Assembly (NCBI RefSeq): GCF_041052385.1
Contig: NZ_CP163439.1
Location: 4,639,001 to 4,703,000 of the forward strand
DNA: 64,000 bases
Origin: Streptomyces sp. R28
GTDB lineage: Bacteria; Actinomycetota; Actinomycetes; Streptomycetales; Streptomycetaceae
Direction of reading: 5' to 3'
Shown here piece after piece: positions 46,683-55,708 of this stretch; positions within the stretch are counted from its first letter, which is position 1, and each line of letters opens with the position of its first letter. Both the position numbers and the translations under genes were made by a program. A model generated the notes under the pieces. It saw only the letters and a program-made list of their open reading frames with translations. It did not search any database and had not been told where the DNA came from.

Positions 46683-49268
46683 TCAGTCCAGCACCGGCAG
46701 CAGTTCCGGCAGATGCCCGTCCGACGCCGCCGCAGCCCGCTGCCGCTCCTGCGGCACCTCGCCGTAGAGGGTCGTGCGCGGCCTCGCCGGACGGCCGGCC
46801 GCCTCCGCCACCGCGATCAGGTCCCTGACCGACTTGTACGAGCCGTACGACGAACCCGCCATCCGCGAGATCGTCTCCTCCATCAGCGTGCCGCCCAGAT
46901 CGTTCGCGCCGGAGCGGAGCATCTCGGCCGCGCCCTCGGTGCCCAGCTTCACCCAGCTGGTCTGGATATTCGGTATCCACGGGTGCAGCAGCAGCCGGGC
47001 CATCGCCGTCACCGCGCGGTTGTCCCGGATCGAGGGGCCGGGCCGCGCGATCCCCGCCAAGTACACCGGCGCGTTGGTGTGGATGAACGGCAGCGTCACG
47101 AACTCCGTGAAACCGCCCGTGCGTTGCTGGATCCCGGCCAGCGTGCGCAGGTGCCCGAGCCAGTGGCGGGGCTGGTCGACATGGCCGTACATCATCGTCG
47201 ACGAGGACCTGATGCCGAGCTCGTGCGCGGTCGTCACCACCTCGATCCACGTCGCCGTCGGCAGCTTGCCCTTGGTCAGGACCCAGCGGACCTCGTCGTC
47301 GAGGATCTCGGCGGCGGTACCGGGGATGGAGTCCAAGCCCGCCTCCTTCGCCGCCGCGAGCCATTCCCTGATCGACATGCCGGTGCGGGTGGCCCCGTTC
47401 ACGACCTCCATCGGGGAGAAGGCGTGCACGTGCATGCCGGGGACGCGGGATTTCACGGCCCGTGCGATGTCGAAGTACGCCGTCCCCGGCAGGTCCGGAT
47501 GGATGCCGCCCTGCATGCAGACCTCCACCGCGCCCACGTCCCAGGCCTGTTGGGCGCGGTCGGCGACCTGGTCCAGGGACAGGGTGTAGGCGTCGGCGTC
47601 CGTGCGCCGCTGGGCGAAGGCGCAGAAGCGGCAGCCGGTGTAGCAGACGTTGGTGAAGTTGATGTTCCGCGTGACGATGTACGTGACGTCGTCGCCGACC
47701 GCCGACTTGCGGACGTCGTCGGCGATGCGGGTGAGCGCGTCCAGCGCCGGGCCGTCCGCGTGCAGCAGCGCCAGCGCCTCCTCGTCGGTCAGCCGGGTCG
47801 GGTCGTCGGCCGCGACCCGCAGCGCCTGGCGCACATCGGTGTCGATGCGCTCCGGCGTCATCCCGGGCGCGGCCGCCTCACGCAGGGCGCCCCAGTCGCC
47901 GTACACCTCGTCGAAGTCGTCGCGGCGGTCGGACGTACGGCCCTCGGTGTCGATGGTGGAGTGCAGATCCGTACGGCCGGACGCGACGAACGCCTCCTCC
48001 GGCTCCTGCCACGGGTGCCCCTCGACCACGGCGTCCGGGCGCGCCAGGCCCGTCTGCGGGTCGGCGAGCGCCCGGACGTGCGGGAGCAGCCGCGGGTCCA
48101 TCCAGGGCTCGCCGCGCTGGACGAACTCCGGGTAGACGCAGAGGCGTTCGCGCAGTTCGAAGCCGACGGCGGCCGACCGGTCGGCCAGTTCCTCGATCTG
48201 CGGCCAGGGGCGCTCGGGGTTGACGTGGTCGATGGTCAGCGGGGAGACCCCGCCCCAGTCGTCGATGCCGGCCCGGATCAGCCGCTCGTACTCGGAGTCG
48301 ACCAGGTTGGGCGGGGCCTGGAGGCAGGCGCTCGGCCCCATGATGTGCCGGGCGACCGCCACGGTGGCGACGAGTTCGTCCAGTTCCGCGTCCGGCATGC
48401 CGCGCATCGCGGTGTCCGGCTTGGCGCGGAAGTTCTGGATGATCAGTTCCTGGATGCCGTGGTAGGCCCGGGAGATCTTGCGGAGCGCGAAGAGGGACTC
48501 GGCCCGCTCCTCGTACGTCTCCCCGATCCCGATCAGGAGCCCGGAGGTGAAGGGGACGGAGGAACGGCCCGCGTCCTCAAGGACGCGCAGGCGGACGGCC
48601 GGCTCCTTGTCCGGGGAGCCGTAGTGCGGGCCGCCCGGCTCCGACCACAGACGGGTCGCGGTCGTCTCCAGCATCATGCCCATCGACGGGGCGACGGGCT
48701 TCAGGCGCTGGAAGTCGGTCCACGTCATGACGCCCGGGTTGAGGTGGGGCAGCAGGCCCGTCTCCTCCAGGATGCGGATGGAGATGGCCCGCACGTAGGC
48801 GATGGTGTCGTCGTAGCCGTGCGCGTCCAGCCACTCCCTGGCCTCCGGCCACCGCTCCTCCGGCTTGTCGCCGAGGGTGATGAGGGCTTCCTTGCAGCCG
48901 AGGGCGGCGCCCTTGCGGGCGATGTCGAGGACCTCGTCCGGCGACATGAACATCCCGTGCCCGGCGCGGCGCAGCTTGCCGGGGACGGTGACGAAGGTGC
49001 AGTAGTGGCACTTGTCCCGGCACAGCCGGGTGAGGGGGATGAAGACGCTCTTCGAGTACGTGATGACGCCGGGCCGGCCTGCCGCGTCGAGGCCCGCGTC
49101 CCGCACCCGGCCGGCCGACGCGACGAGGTCGTCGAGGGCCTCGCCGCGGGCCTGGAGCAGCACGGCCGCCTCAAAGACGTCGAGGGCGACGCCGTCCCGG
49201 GCGCGTTTGAGGGCGCGACGCATGGAGTTCTCGGTCGGGCCGGTTCCGGAGGTCGCGGGGTTCGTCAT
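46683..49268 (-). CDS. fbiC: FO synthase (CofG-CofH fusion)
   Basis: An 861-residue bifunctional radical-SAM enzyme that makes 7,8-didemethyl-8-hydroxy-5-deazariboflavin (FO), the chromophore of cofactor F420, from a ribityl-diaminouracil and tyrosine. The N-terminal half is CofG with the cluster motif CRDKCHYC (C83, C87, C90). The C-terminal half is CofH with CYTGCRFC. Both halves keep the TIM-barrel landmarks (TITYSKSVF-like strand before the first motif, GHVDQPRHWLGHLRTLAGIQ, and FVTLPFIHTNAPVY in CofH). The ATG at 49268 starts the usual short leader. Three likely F420-using oxidoreductases lie within 10 kb. Confidence 0.96.
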   Translation of the reverse strand: MTNPATSGTGPTENSMRRALKRARDGVALDVFEAAVLLQARGEALDDLVASAGRVRDAGLDAAGRPGVITYSKSVFIPLTRLCRDKCHYCTFVTVPGKLRRAGHGMFMSPDEVLDIARKGAALGCKEALITLGDKPEERWPEAREWLDAHGYDDTIAYVRAISIRILEETGLLPHLNPGVMTWTDFQRLKPVAPSMGMMLETTATRLWSEPGGPHYGSPDKEPAVRLRVLEDAGRSSVPFTSGLLIGIGETYEERAESLFALRKISRAYHGIQELIIQNFRAKPDTAMRGMPDAELDELVATVAVARHIMGPSACLQAPPNLVDSEYERLIRAGIDDWGGVSPLTIDHVNPERPWPQIEELADRSAAVGFELRERLCVYPEFVQRGEPWMDPRLLPHVRALADPQTGLARPDAVVEGHPWQEPEEAFVASGRTDLHSTIDTEGRTSDRRDDFDEVYGDWGALREAAAPGMTPERIDTDVRQALRVAADDPTRLTDEEALALLHADGPALDALTRIADDVRKSAVGDDVTYIVTRNINFTNVCYTGCRFCAFAQRRTDADAYTLSLDQVADRAQQAWDVGAVEVCMQGGIHPDLPGTAYFDIARAVKSRVPGMHVHAFSPMEVVNGATRTGMSIREWLAAAKEAGLDSIPGTAAEILDDEVRWVLTKGKLPTATWIEVVTTAHELGIRSSSTMMYGHVDQPRHWLGHLRTLAGIQQRTGGFTEFVTLPFIHTNAPVYLAGIARPGPSIRDNRAVTAMARLLLHPWIPNIQTSWVKLGTEGAAEMLRSGANDLGGTLMEETISRMAGSSYGSYKSVRDLIAVAEAAGRPARPRTTLYGEVPQERQRAAAASDGHLPELLPVLD

Positions 49269-49448
49269 CCTTCGAGCATACGGTCGGGCTCCGCCGGTTC
49301 AGCGAGGTCGGGGTGGTCTGTGGGGGCTGCGGTGCGTTGCCGGGTGCGGGCTCGTTGTGGCTGGTCGCGCCCACGCGGCGGAGCCGCATACCGACACGGT
49401 CCCGCGCCTTTCGGCGACGAGGCGCTGGGCCGGCGTTCCACCCGTCGG

Positions 49449-50297
49449 CTACAAGTACTCGGCGTACCCGTCCAGTAGCCGCATCGCCTCCCCCTCGCCC
49501 GCCGGAGGCAACTGCACCACGACCTCCTCGATCCCCAGCTCCGCGTAGTGCGCGAGCTTGCCGGGGCTGGGATGGACGGCGTACGGCACGACCTGAAGGG
49601 CGTTCGGATCACGCCCGGCGTCGGCCCAGACAGCCCGCAGCCGGGGAAGAGTTTCGGACAATCCGCGCCCACCGATCGGCAGCCACCCGTCGGCGTACTC
49701 GCTGATGTGCGCGAACAGCTTCGGCCCGGCGGCTCCGCCGATGAGCGTGCGAGGCCCGACGACCTTCGACGTGCGCGCCTTCTGTACGGGTTTAGGGTGG
49801 GCGAAGCTGGCACGTACCGCCCCGAACTCCCCCTCGTACGCGGTGGGTTCGTCCGCCCACAGGGCCCGCATCAGGGCCATCCGGTCCCGGACGAGTTCGC
49901 GGCGCGTGGCCCACTCGACGCCGTGATCGGCGGCTTCCTCCACGTTCCAGCCGAAGCCGAGGCCGAGGGTGAACCGCCCGCCGGAGAGGTGGTCCACGGT
50001 CGCGATCTGCTTGGCGAGGTCGATCGGGTCGTGCTGGGCGACCAGCGTGATGCCGGTGCCGAGGCCGAGCCGTTCGGTGACGGCGGCGGCCTGGCCGAGG
50101 GCGACGAAGGGGTCGAGGGTACGGCCGTACTCGGGCGGCAGGTCACCGCCGGCGGGGTACGGGGTGACCCGCTCGACCGGGATGTGGGTGTGCTCGGGCA
50201 GGTAGAGCCCGGCGAACCCGCGCTGCTCCAGCTCACGGGCGAGCCGGGTCGGGGTGATGCTCTCGTCGGTGAGGAAGATCGTCACGGAGATGCGCAT
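49449..50297 (-). CDS. LLM-class F420-dependent oxidoreductase
   Basis: A 282-residue luciferase-like TIM-barrel enzyme. MRISVTIFLTDESITPTRLA, FAGLYLPEHTHIPVERVTPY, LGTGITLVAQHDPIDLAKQI and GGRFTLGLGFGWNVEEAADH are typical of the F420-dependent branch of the LLM family (TIGR03619-like), and ADGWLPIGGRG continues it. The substrate is unknown. It lies about 180 bases from fbiC on the same strand and upstream of it, which supports F420 rather than FMN as cofactor. The start ATG at 50297 fits the family start. Confidence 0.9.
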   Translation of the reverse strand: MRISVTIFLTDESITPTRLARELEQRGFAGLYLPEHTHIPVERVTPYPAGGDLPPEYGRTLDPFVALGQAAAVTERLGLGTGITLVAQHDPIDLAKQIATVDHLSGGRFTLGLGFGWNVEEAADHGVEWATRRELVRDRMALMRALWADEPTAYEGEFGAVRASFAHPKPVQKARTSKVVGPRTLIGGAAGPKLFAHISEYADGWLPIGGRGLSETLPRLRAVWADAGRDPNALQVVPYAVHPSPGKLAHYAELGIEEVVVQLPPAGEGEAMRLLDGYAEYL

Positions 50298-50497
50298 GAC
50301 CGCATCTGTACCGCGCGCACGTGCCGATGTCGATACCGACCGGTCGGCACAGCGTTCGGGCCGACTGCCGGCCGGCTACCGATTGGCTGCCGATTCCCTT
50401 CCCTTGCACGGCAGTTCACGGCTGAATACCAGAGTTGCACGCACCACCACTGCACCACCCACGCCCTGTCCTTCACGACGACCTGGGGAGCAGCAGC

Positions 50498-52021
50498 ATG
50501 TGCGAGGACGATCACGCGGGCCACACGGGCCTGGGAAGACGCGCACTGTTCGTGACGGGCGCCGCCGCCGCGCTTACGTTGGGAAGCGTGACCTTCGCTT
50601 CAGGCGCCGACAACACCCAGGACGCGGAGACCCGCACCGTGCGGGGCACCCTGCCGCCCGGGTCCCCCGACTTCGTGTACGTACCGGTCGAAGTGCCGTC
50701 CGGCGTACGGGAGATCAAGGTCTCCTACACCTACGAGAAGCCGTCCGTCCCGGCCGGCACCCCGGGCAACGCACTCGACATCGGCATCTTCGACTGGCGC
50801 GGCACGGAGCTCGGCGGCCGTGGCTTCCGGGGCTGGTCGGGCGGGGCCCGCACGGAGTTCTTCATCCGGACGGACGAAGCGACGCCCGGGTACATCCCGG
50901 GCCCGGTGCGTGAGGGCACGTGGCACATCGCGCTGGGCCCCTACACGGTGGCTCCGCAGGGGCTGCCGTACGAGCTCACCATCACGCTGACCTACGGCGA
51001 GCCCGGCGAGGCCGTCGAGCCGACGTACCCGGCTCAGCGGGCGAAGGGCCGGGGCCGGGCCTGGTACCGGGGCGACTGCCACCTGCACTCCTGGTACTCC
51101 GACGGCCGCCGTACGCCCGCCGAGATCGCGGCGCTGGCGCGAGCGGCGGGCCTGGACTTCATCAACAGCTCGGAGCACAACACGCACTCGGCGCACGCGC
51201 ACTGGGCGTCCGAGGCCGGGGACGACCTCCTGATCATGCTGGGCGAGGAGGTCACCACACGGAACGGCCACGTGGTGGCGCTCGGCACCGACCCCGGCAC
51301 CTTCGTCGACTGGCGCTACCGCGCCCGGGACAACCGCTTCGGCCGTTTCGCCCGCCGGATCCGCCAGGCCGGCGGCCTCGTCGTCCCCGCCCACCCGCAC
51401 GCCACCTGCGTCGGCTGCAACTGGAAGTTCGGTTTCGCCGAGGCGGACGCGGTGGAGGTCTGGAACGGCCCCTACACGCCCGACGACGAAGTCACGCTGG
51501 CCGACTGGGACAGCATGCTGGTGGCGTCGGTACGGGAGGGCCGTGACTGGATCCCGGCGATGGGCAACAGCGACGCCCACCGCGACCCGGACCCGGTCGG
51601 CTCACCTCAGACCGTCGTCCTGGCCGACGACCTGACGCGGGAGGCGATCCAGGAAGGCATCAAGGCGGGCCGGGCGTACGTCGCCGAGTCGAAGAACATC
51701 TCCCTGACCTTCGGCGTCTCCGGCGCGAAGGGCGAACACGCCGGCATCGGCGAGCGGCTCGAGGTCGGCCGGAACTCGCCGGTGACCGTACGCCTGGAGG
51801 CCACGGGCGCCCCCCGCTGCACGGTCCGCTTCGTGACCGACCAGGGCGTCCTCTTCACGAGCCCGCCGCTGCCGGTGGCGGGGGCGGGGGTCGTGGAGTG
51901 GCGTACGACGCCGTCTTACGCGGCGTATGTGCGGGCGGAGTTGCGGCATGAGGCGGCGGTGGGGCCGTTGCCGGGGGCGTTGGCGGCGTTCACGAATCCG
52001 GTTTTCCTGGGGCGTTCGTAG
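50498..52021 (+). CDS. Exported CehA/McbA-type metallohydrolase (PHP domain)
   Basis: A 507-residue secreted metal-dependent hydrolase. The N-terminus LGRRALFVTGAAAALTLG is a probable Tat signal. Residues about 45-180 form a beta-sandwich. The PHP-type catalytic domain follows with its metal ligands in order: GDCHLHSWYSDG, NSSEHNTHS, LGEEVTTRNGHV, PAHPHAT and MGNSDAHRD. CehA/McbA relatives hydrolyse carbamates or phosphodiesters; here the substrate is unknown. I chose the ATG at 50498 after GGGGAG instead of an upstream ATG at 50435. It is divergent from the LLM gene. Confidence 0.9.
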   Translation: MCEDDHAGHTGLGRRALFVTGAAAALTLGSVTFASGADNTQDAETRTVRGTLPPGSPDFVYVPVEVPSGVREIKVSYTYEKPSVPAGTPGNALDIGIFDWRGTELGGRGFRGWSGGARTEFFIRTDEATPGYIPGPVREGTWHIALGPYTVAPQGLPYELTITLTYGEPGEAVEPTYPAQRAKGRGRAWYRGDCHLHSWYSDGRRTPAEIAALARAAGLDFINSSEHNTHSAHAHWASEAGDDLLIMLGEEVTTRNGHVVALGTDPGTFVDWRYRARDNRFGRFARRIRQAGGLVVPAHPHATCVGCNWKFGFAEADAVEVWNGPYTPDDEVTLADWDSMLVASVREGRDWIPAMGNSDAHRDPDPVGSPQTVVLADDLTREAIQEGIKAGRAYVAESKNISLTFGVSGAKGEHAGIGERLEVGRNSPVTVRLEATGAPRCTVRFVTDQGVLFTSPPLPVAGAGVVEWRTTPSYAAYVRAELRHEAAVGPLPGALAAFTNPVFLGRS

Positions 52022-52327
52022 AGGCGGGCGGACGGTGCGGCGGTCCGCGGGCGGGCCGCCGCCCCCGTGACCTCCTGCGTGGCCTCACGCGTGGCGTCCT
52101 GTTCAGAGGCTGGACGGCCAGAATCGCACCAGGTACTTCTCCACGCCTCGCCCCGTACCCTCAACCCTGCGACAGAGCCGCGGCCGCGGCCCGCCCGTTG
52201 CAGCTCACCCGCGCCCGCCACGAACCGCCCGAGTCAGCGGGCGTGATCACCTCGCCGGCGCGGCCGGGTGTGGCCGGCGCTGTAGATGTCGAGCCATGAG
52301 CACCTCCCTGCCGGCTTCCCCGCTCCG
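52022..52327. other. 306-bp convergent spacer, nothing recognised
   Basis: Between the metallohydrolase and the convergent endonuclease/phosphatase-family gene. No gene, hairpin or repeat that I can support was seen. Confidence 0.5.
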
Positions 52328-53155
52328 TCAAGGCGTCGGCCCGTCGCCCAGGTCGGCGACCACCGCCGCGTGGTCCGACGGCCAGACGCCCTCGACCGGC
52401 CCGTCCCCCGCCCGCCGCACGTCCCGCACATGCCCCAGTCCCCCCGCCCCCGGCGGCGCCACGTGGATGTAGTCGATGCGCACGCTCGGCCCCAGGCCCG
52501 CCGCGACGTACGGGTTCTCGCGGTCCCAGGTGACCGACGGGGCGGACGCGTCGGCGTACTGCCAGGCGTCGAGGAAGACCTGGCCGGGTACGACCGGCGT
52601 GGTCCGGCAGCCGCCGAAGAGGCGGATCTCGTCGGAGTCGGGCCATGCGTTGAAGTCGCCGGTGACGACGGTCGGAAAGGGCGTGTCGCCCCGGTTCTCG
52701 GCGATGAACTCGGCGAGCGCGGTGACCTGGTGGCAGCGTATGGCCGAGGCGTGCAGGGCGGAGGTGAGGTGGGTGGTGAAGAAGGGGATGTCGTAGGAGG
52801 GGGTGGCCAGGCGGGCGAACAGGGCGAGGCGGCCGTCGTCGATGTCGGAGGGCGCCGGCAGTCGCAGCGTGCGCCGGTCCGTGACCGGCCAGCGGCTCAG
52901 TACGGCGTTGCCGATGTCGACCGTGGGGTCGCCGATCCGCCGGCGCCAGCGCTCGGGGGCGGGCGAGGGGGCCCAGGCCCAGTGCATGCCGAGTTCGCCG
53001 GCCAGCCACTCGGCCTGGTTCTCGCCACCGGCGGCCCACACCTCCTGCAGGCCCACCACGTCGGGGCGCAGTTCGCGCAGCGTGGCGAGAACCGCCTTCT
53101 GCCGGGCCTCCCAGGGCCCGAAGCGCCACCACAGGTTCCAGGTCACGACCCGCAT
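52328..53155 (-). CDS. Endonuclease/exonuclease/phosphatase-family hydrolase
   Basis: A 275-residue member of the EEP fold. MRVVTWNLWWRFGPWEARQ contains the N-x-W metal-ligand Asn, VVGLQEVWAAGG the ligand Glu, TVVTGDFNAWPDSDEIR the catalytic D-x-N, and WPSDHAAVVADLG the final S-D-H. There is no signal peptide from the ATG at 53155, so it acts in the cytoplasm. Substrates in the family range from DNA to phosphoinositides; the sequence does not decide. The frame extends to 53257, but the protein-like part starts at this ATG. It is divergent from the deazaflavin reductase gene. Confidence 0.9.
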   Translation of the reverse strand: MRVVTWNLWWRFGPWEARQKAVLATLRELRPDVVGLQEVWAAGGENQAEWLAGELGMHWAWAPSPAPERWRRRIGDPTVDIGNAVLSRWPVTDRRTLRLPAPSDIDDGRLALFARLATPSYDIPFFTTHLTSALHASAIRCHQVTALAEFIAENRGDTPFPTVVTGDFNAWPDSDEIRLFGGCRTTPVVPGQVFLDAWQYADASAPSVTWDRENPYVAAGLGPSVRIDYIHVAPPGAGGLGHVRDVRRAGDGPVEGVWPSDHAAVVADLGDGPTP

Positions 53156-53256
53156 CCGCAGCCACCCGCTCTCGTCATGCCGCGTCGGGGACCATTGAAG
53201 CAACAGTTCGACCGTCGCGCCGTGACACCCGGCACGAGACAGGAGACTCACACACA

Positions 53257-53652
53257 ATGTCCCGCCTCGCCGACCTCAGGTTCCGCGCCGCCACCACCTT
53301 CCAACGCCGCGTCGGGAATCCGATGCTGCGCCGACTGCCTTTCCAGACGGTCCTGGAGACCAGGGGCCGTGTCTCCGGCCTGCCCCGGCAGACACCGGTG
53401 GGCGGCCGCCGGGTCGGGGATTCCTTCTGGCTGGTCTCGGAGTTCGGGGACAAGTCCCAGTACGTCCGCAACATCAAGGCCGATCCGCGGGTGCGGGTAC
53501 GGATCCGGGGGCGGTGGCACACCGGCACGGCCCACCTCCTGCCCGACGACGACCCCGTCGCCCGCCTGCGCGACCTGCCCCGCCTCAACAGCGCCGGCGT
53601 CAGGGCCCTCGGGACGAACCTGCTGACGGTGCGCGTGGACCTGGGGGACTGA
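53257..53652 (+). CDS. Ddn-type deazaflavin (F420)-dependent nitroreductase-family protein
   Basis: A 131-residue split beta-barrel protein. NPMLRRLPFQTVLETRGRVS then GLPRQTPVGGRRVGDSFWLV and YVRNIKADPRVRVRIRGRW are the hallmarks of the Ddn family (DUF385), which uses reduced F420. The length is normal. ATG 53257 follows a GAGACTC sequence with only a weak ribosome-binding site. It is 4 kb from fbiC and supports an F420-rich neighbourhood. The natural substrate is unknown; quinones are used by relatives. Confidence 0.9.
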   Translation: MSRLADLRFRAATTFQRRVGNPMLRRLPFQTVLETRGRVSGLPRQTPVGGRRVGDSFWLVSEFGDKSQYVRNIKADPRVRVRIRGRWHTGTAHLLPDDDPVARLRDLPRLNSAGVRALGTNLLTVRVDLGD

Positions 53653-53721
53653 CGGTCCGACGGGCCTGATCAGGGCCGCACGTCGGGACCCGTCCCAAGG
53701 CCGGCCCGGTAGAACCGCCGC

Positions 53722-54138
53722 ATGGAACACACCACGAAGACGAAGGTGGGAGCGACCAGGCGCGCAGCCGCTCGCTCCCGCAAAGCAGCCATGGGCGCGA
53801 TCGCTCTCGCTCTGACCGTGACGGGTGTCGCAGCCCATTCGGCGGCGGCAGCCGACACGCGGGCCATCTCCTATCCCGCGCGTCTGAAGAAGTGCGCCGA
53901 CCTCGACTGCAAGGTCCAGGTCAAGAAGGGCGAAGGGTTCAAGGCTCACCGCTTCTGGATCGAACGCGTCACCTTCCCGCAGATCAGCAAGACCAACATC
54001 CAGATCAAGGCCTACGGCGACGGCACCGAGATGGGCTGCGGAGGCACCCCGCCGCTGCACTGCACCATCAACGGCGTCGACTTCACGGTCAAGGACGTCC
54101 GCGGCAACACGGCCCGGACAGTCCGAATCCACCCGTAA
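53722..54138 (+). CDS. Small secreted protein, unknown
   Basis: A 138-residue secreted protein. A basic N-terminus (TRRAAARSRKAAMGAIALAL) and hydrophobic stretch end at HSAAAADT. The mature domain is about 90 residues with four Cys (LKKCADLDCKVQVKKGEGF, GTEMGCGGTPPLHCTINGV) that could form two disulfides, and seems all beta. I do not recognise the family; it has the look of Streptomyces-only secreted proteins. Confidence 0.7.
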   Translation: MEHTTKTKVGATRRAAARSRKAAMGAIALALTVTGVAAHSAAAADTRAISYPARLKKCADLDCKVQVKKGEGFKAHRFWIERVTFPQISKTNIQIKAYGDGTEMGCGGTPPLHCTINGVDFTVKDVRGNTARTVRIHP

Positions 54139-54235
54139 ACACCCAGACCGCAGGGTGCCGGCGAGCCCTACCGTGCGAGTCGGCGCCCTGCCCGGGCGCG
54201 TGTGCGGGCGCGAGCGAGCGCCACCCCGGCCACCG

Positions 54236-55708
54236 TCACCCCGGCCACACGATGGCCTGCACCTCGCTGTAGGCGTGCAGGGCGTACGACCCGACGTCCC
54301 GCCCCACCCCGCTCTTCTTGAACCCCCCGAACGGCGCCTCCATGTTGCGCCCGACGGTGTTGATCCCGACCCCGCCGGCCCGCAACCGCCGCGCGACCCG
54401 GAAGGCGCGGGCCACGTCGCCGGACCAGACGTAGTCGATCAGGCCGTAGTCCGTGTCGTTGGCGAGGGCGATGCCCTCTTCCTCCTCCTCGAAGGGGATC
54501 ACGGAGACGACCGGCCCGAAGATCTCCTCGCGGGCGACGCGCATGTCGTTCGTGCAGTCCGCGAGGAGGGTGGGAGAGACGTAGAAACCCCGCTGGTACG
54601 ACGGCCGTTCACCCCCGGCCACCACCACCGCGCCTTCCTTCCGGCCCATCTCCACGTACGCCTCGACCCGGTCCCGGTGCTCCGCCGAGATCACCGGCCC
54701 GACGATCGTGGACGTCTCACGCGGATCGCCGACCTTCAACCGGCCCGCATACACCGCGAGTTGCTCGACCAGCCGGTCGTACACGCCCCGCTGGGCCAGC
54801 ACCCGCGTCGGCGCCGTGCAGATCTGCCCGCTGTAGAAGGAGAAGGTGGTGCCGATCCCGGCCACTGCCGACCCGAGGTCCGCGTCGTCGAAGACGACCG
54901 CCGCGCCCTTACCGCCGAGCTCCATCAACTGGCGTTTCATGTCCCGCCCGCACACCTCGGCGATGCGCTGCCCGACCGCCGTGGAGCCGGTGAAGCTCAC
55001 CATGTCGACGTCCGGGGACGACACGGCCGCCTCGCCGACCTCCACCGCCCGCCCGGAGACGACGTTCACGACCCCCGCCGGCACCCCGGCCGCCTCCAGC
55101 GCCTGCGCCATGCGGTAGACGGACAGCGGATCCTGCGGCGCCGGTTTCACGACGACCGTGTTGCCCATGGCCAGCGCGGGGGCGATCTTGCCGGCCGGGT
55201 TGGCCCACGGGTTGTTGTACGAGGTGATGCAGGTGACGACCCCGACGGGCTGACGCACGGCCAGCGCACCCATCACGCCCGCCTTCCCCATCGGCCCGGC
55301 CTCGTTGACCTGCGGCAAGATGGCCCACTCGGCGGGCTCCACGCGCGCGTACCGCCGGAAACGGGCGGCCCCGACACCGACCTGCATGCCCCGGGCCGTC
55401 CCCGTGGTCGCGCCGGTCTCGGCCTGGGCCAGTTCGGCGTACGGCACGAGGTGGCCGCGGATGATGTCCGCAGCCCGCCCCAGCACGGCCGCCCGTTCCT
55501 CCGGCGCCGTACGCGACCACGGCCCGAAGGCCTCGCGGGCCGCGGCACAGGCCGCGTGCACCTGATCCCGCGAGGCCTCCGGCGCCCACCCGACGGTCTC
55601 CTCGGTCGCCGGGTCTATTACGGCGTAATAGCCCCCGTCCGGCTCGACCCACGACCCGCCCACGAACAACCGCTGCCGATCAGGACCATCGGGGCCTTTG
55701 ACGCTCAC
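54236..55708 (-). CDS. Aldehyde dehydrogenase
   Basis: A 490-residue NAD(P)-dependent aldehyde dehydrogenase. RLFVGGSWVEPDGGYYAVID is the family opening, VVKPAPQDPLSVYRMAQALE the cofactor Lys region, LMELGGKGAAVVFDDADL carries the general base (about E263), and YSGQICTAPTRVLAQ the catalytic Cys (about C297). EEIFGPVVSVIPFEEEEE closes it. The GTG start at 55708 overlaps the amidohydrolase stop (GTGA), so the two are translationally coupled. It should oxidise an aldehyde formed earlier in the pathway, but that substrate is unknown. Confidence 0.93.
   Translation of the reverse strand: MSVKGPDGPDRQRLFVGGSWVEPDGGYYAVIDPATEETVGWAPEASRDQVHAACAAAREAFGPWSRTAPEERAAVLGRAADIIRGHLVPYAELAQAETGATTGTARGMQVGVGAARFRRYARVEPAEWAILPQVNEAGPMGKAGVMGALAVRQPVGVVTCITSYNNPWANPAGKIAPALAMGNTVVVKPAPQDPLSVYRMAQALEAAGVPAGVVNVVSGRAVEVGEAAVSSPDVDMVSFTGSTAVGQRIAEVCGRDMKRQLMELGGKGAAVVFDDADLGSAVAGIGTTFSFYSGQICTAPTRVLAQRGVYDRLVEQLAVYAGRLKVGDPRETSTIVGPVISAEHRDRVEAYVEMGRKEGAVVVAGGERPSYQRGFYVSPTLLADCTNDMRVAREEIFGPVVSVIPFEEEEEGIALANDTDYGLIDYVWSGDVARAFRVARRLRAGGVGINTVGRNMEAPFGGFKKSGVGRDVGSYALHAYSEVQAIVWPG

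Noticed and set aside
46713..49478. 921-codon plus-strand open frame opposite fbiC
   Set aside because: Shadow frame; the minus strand has two radical-SAM cluster motifs.
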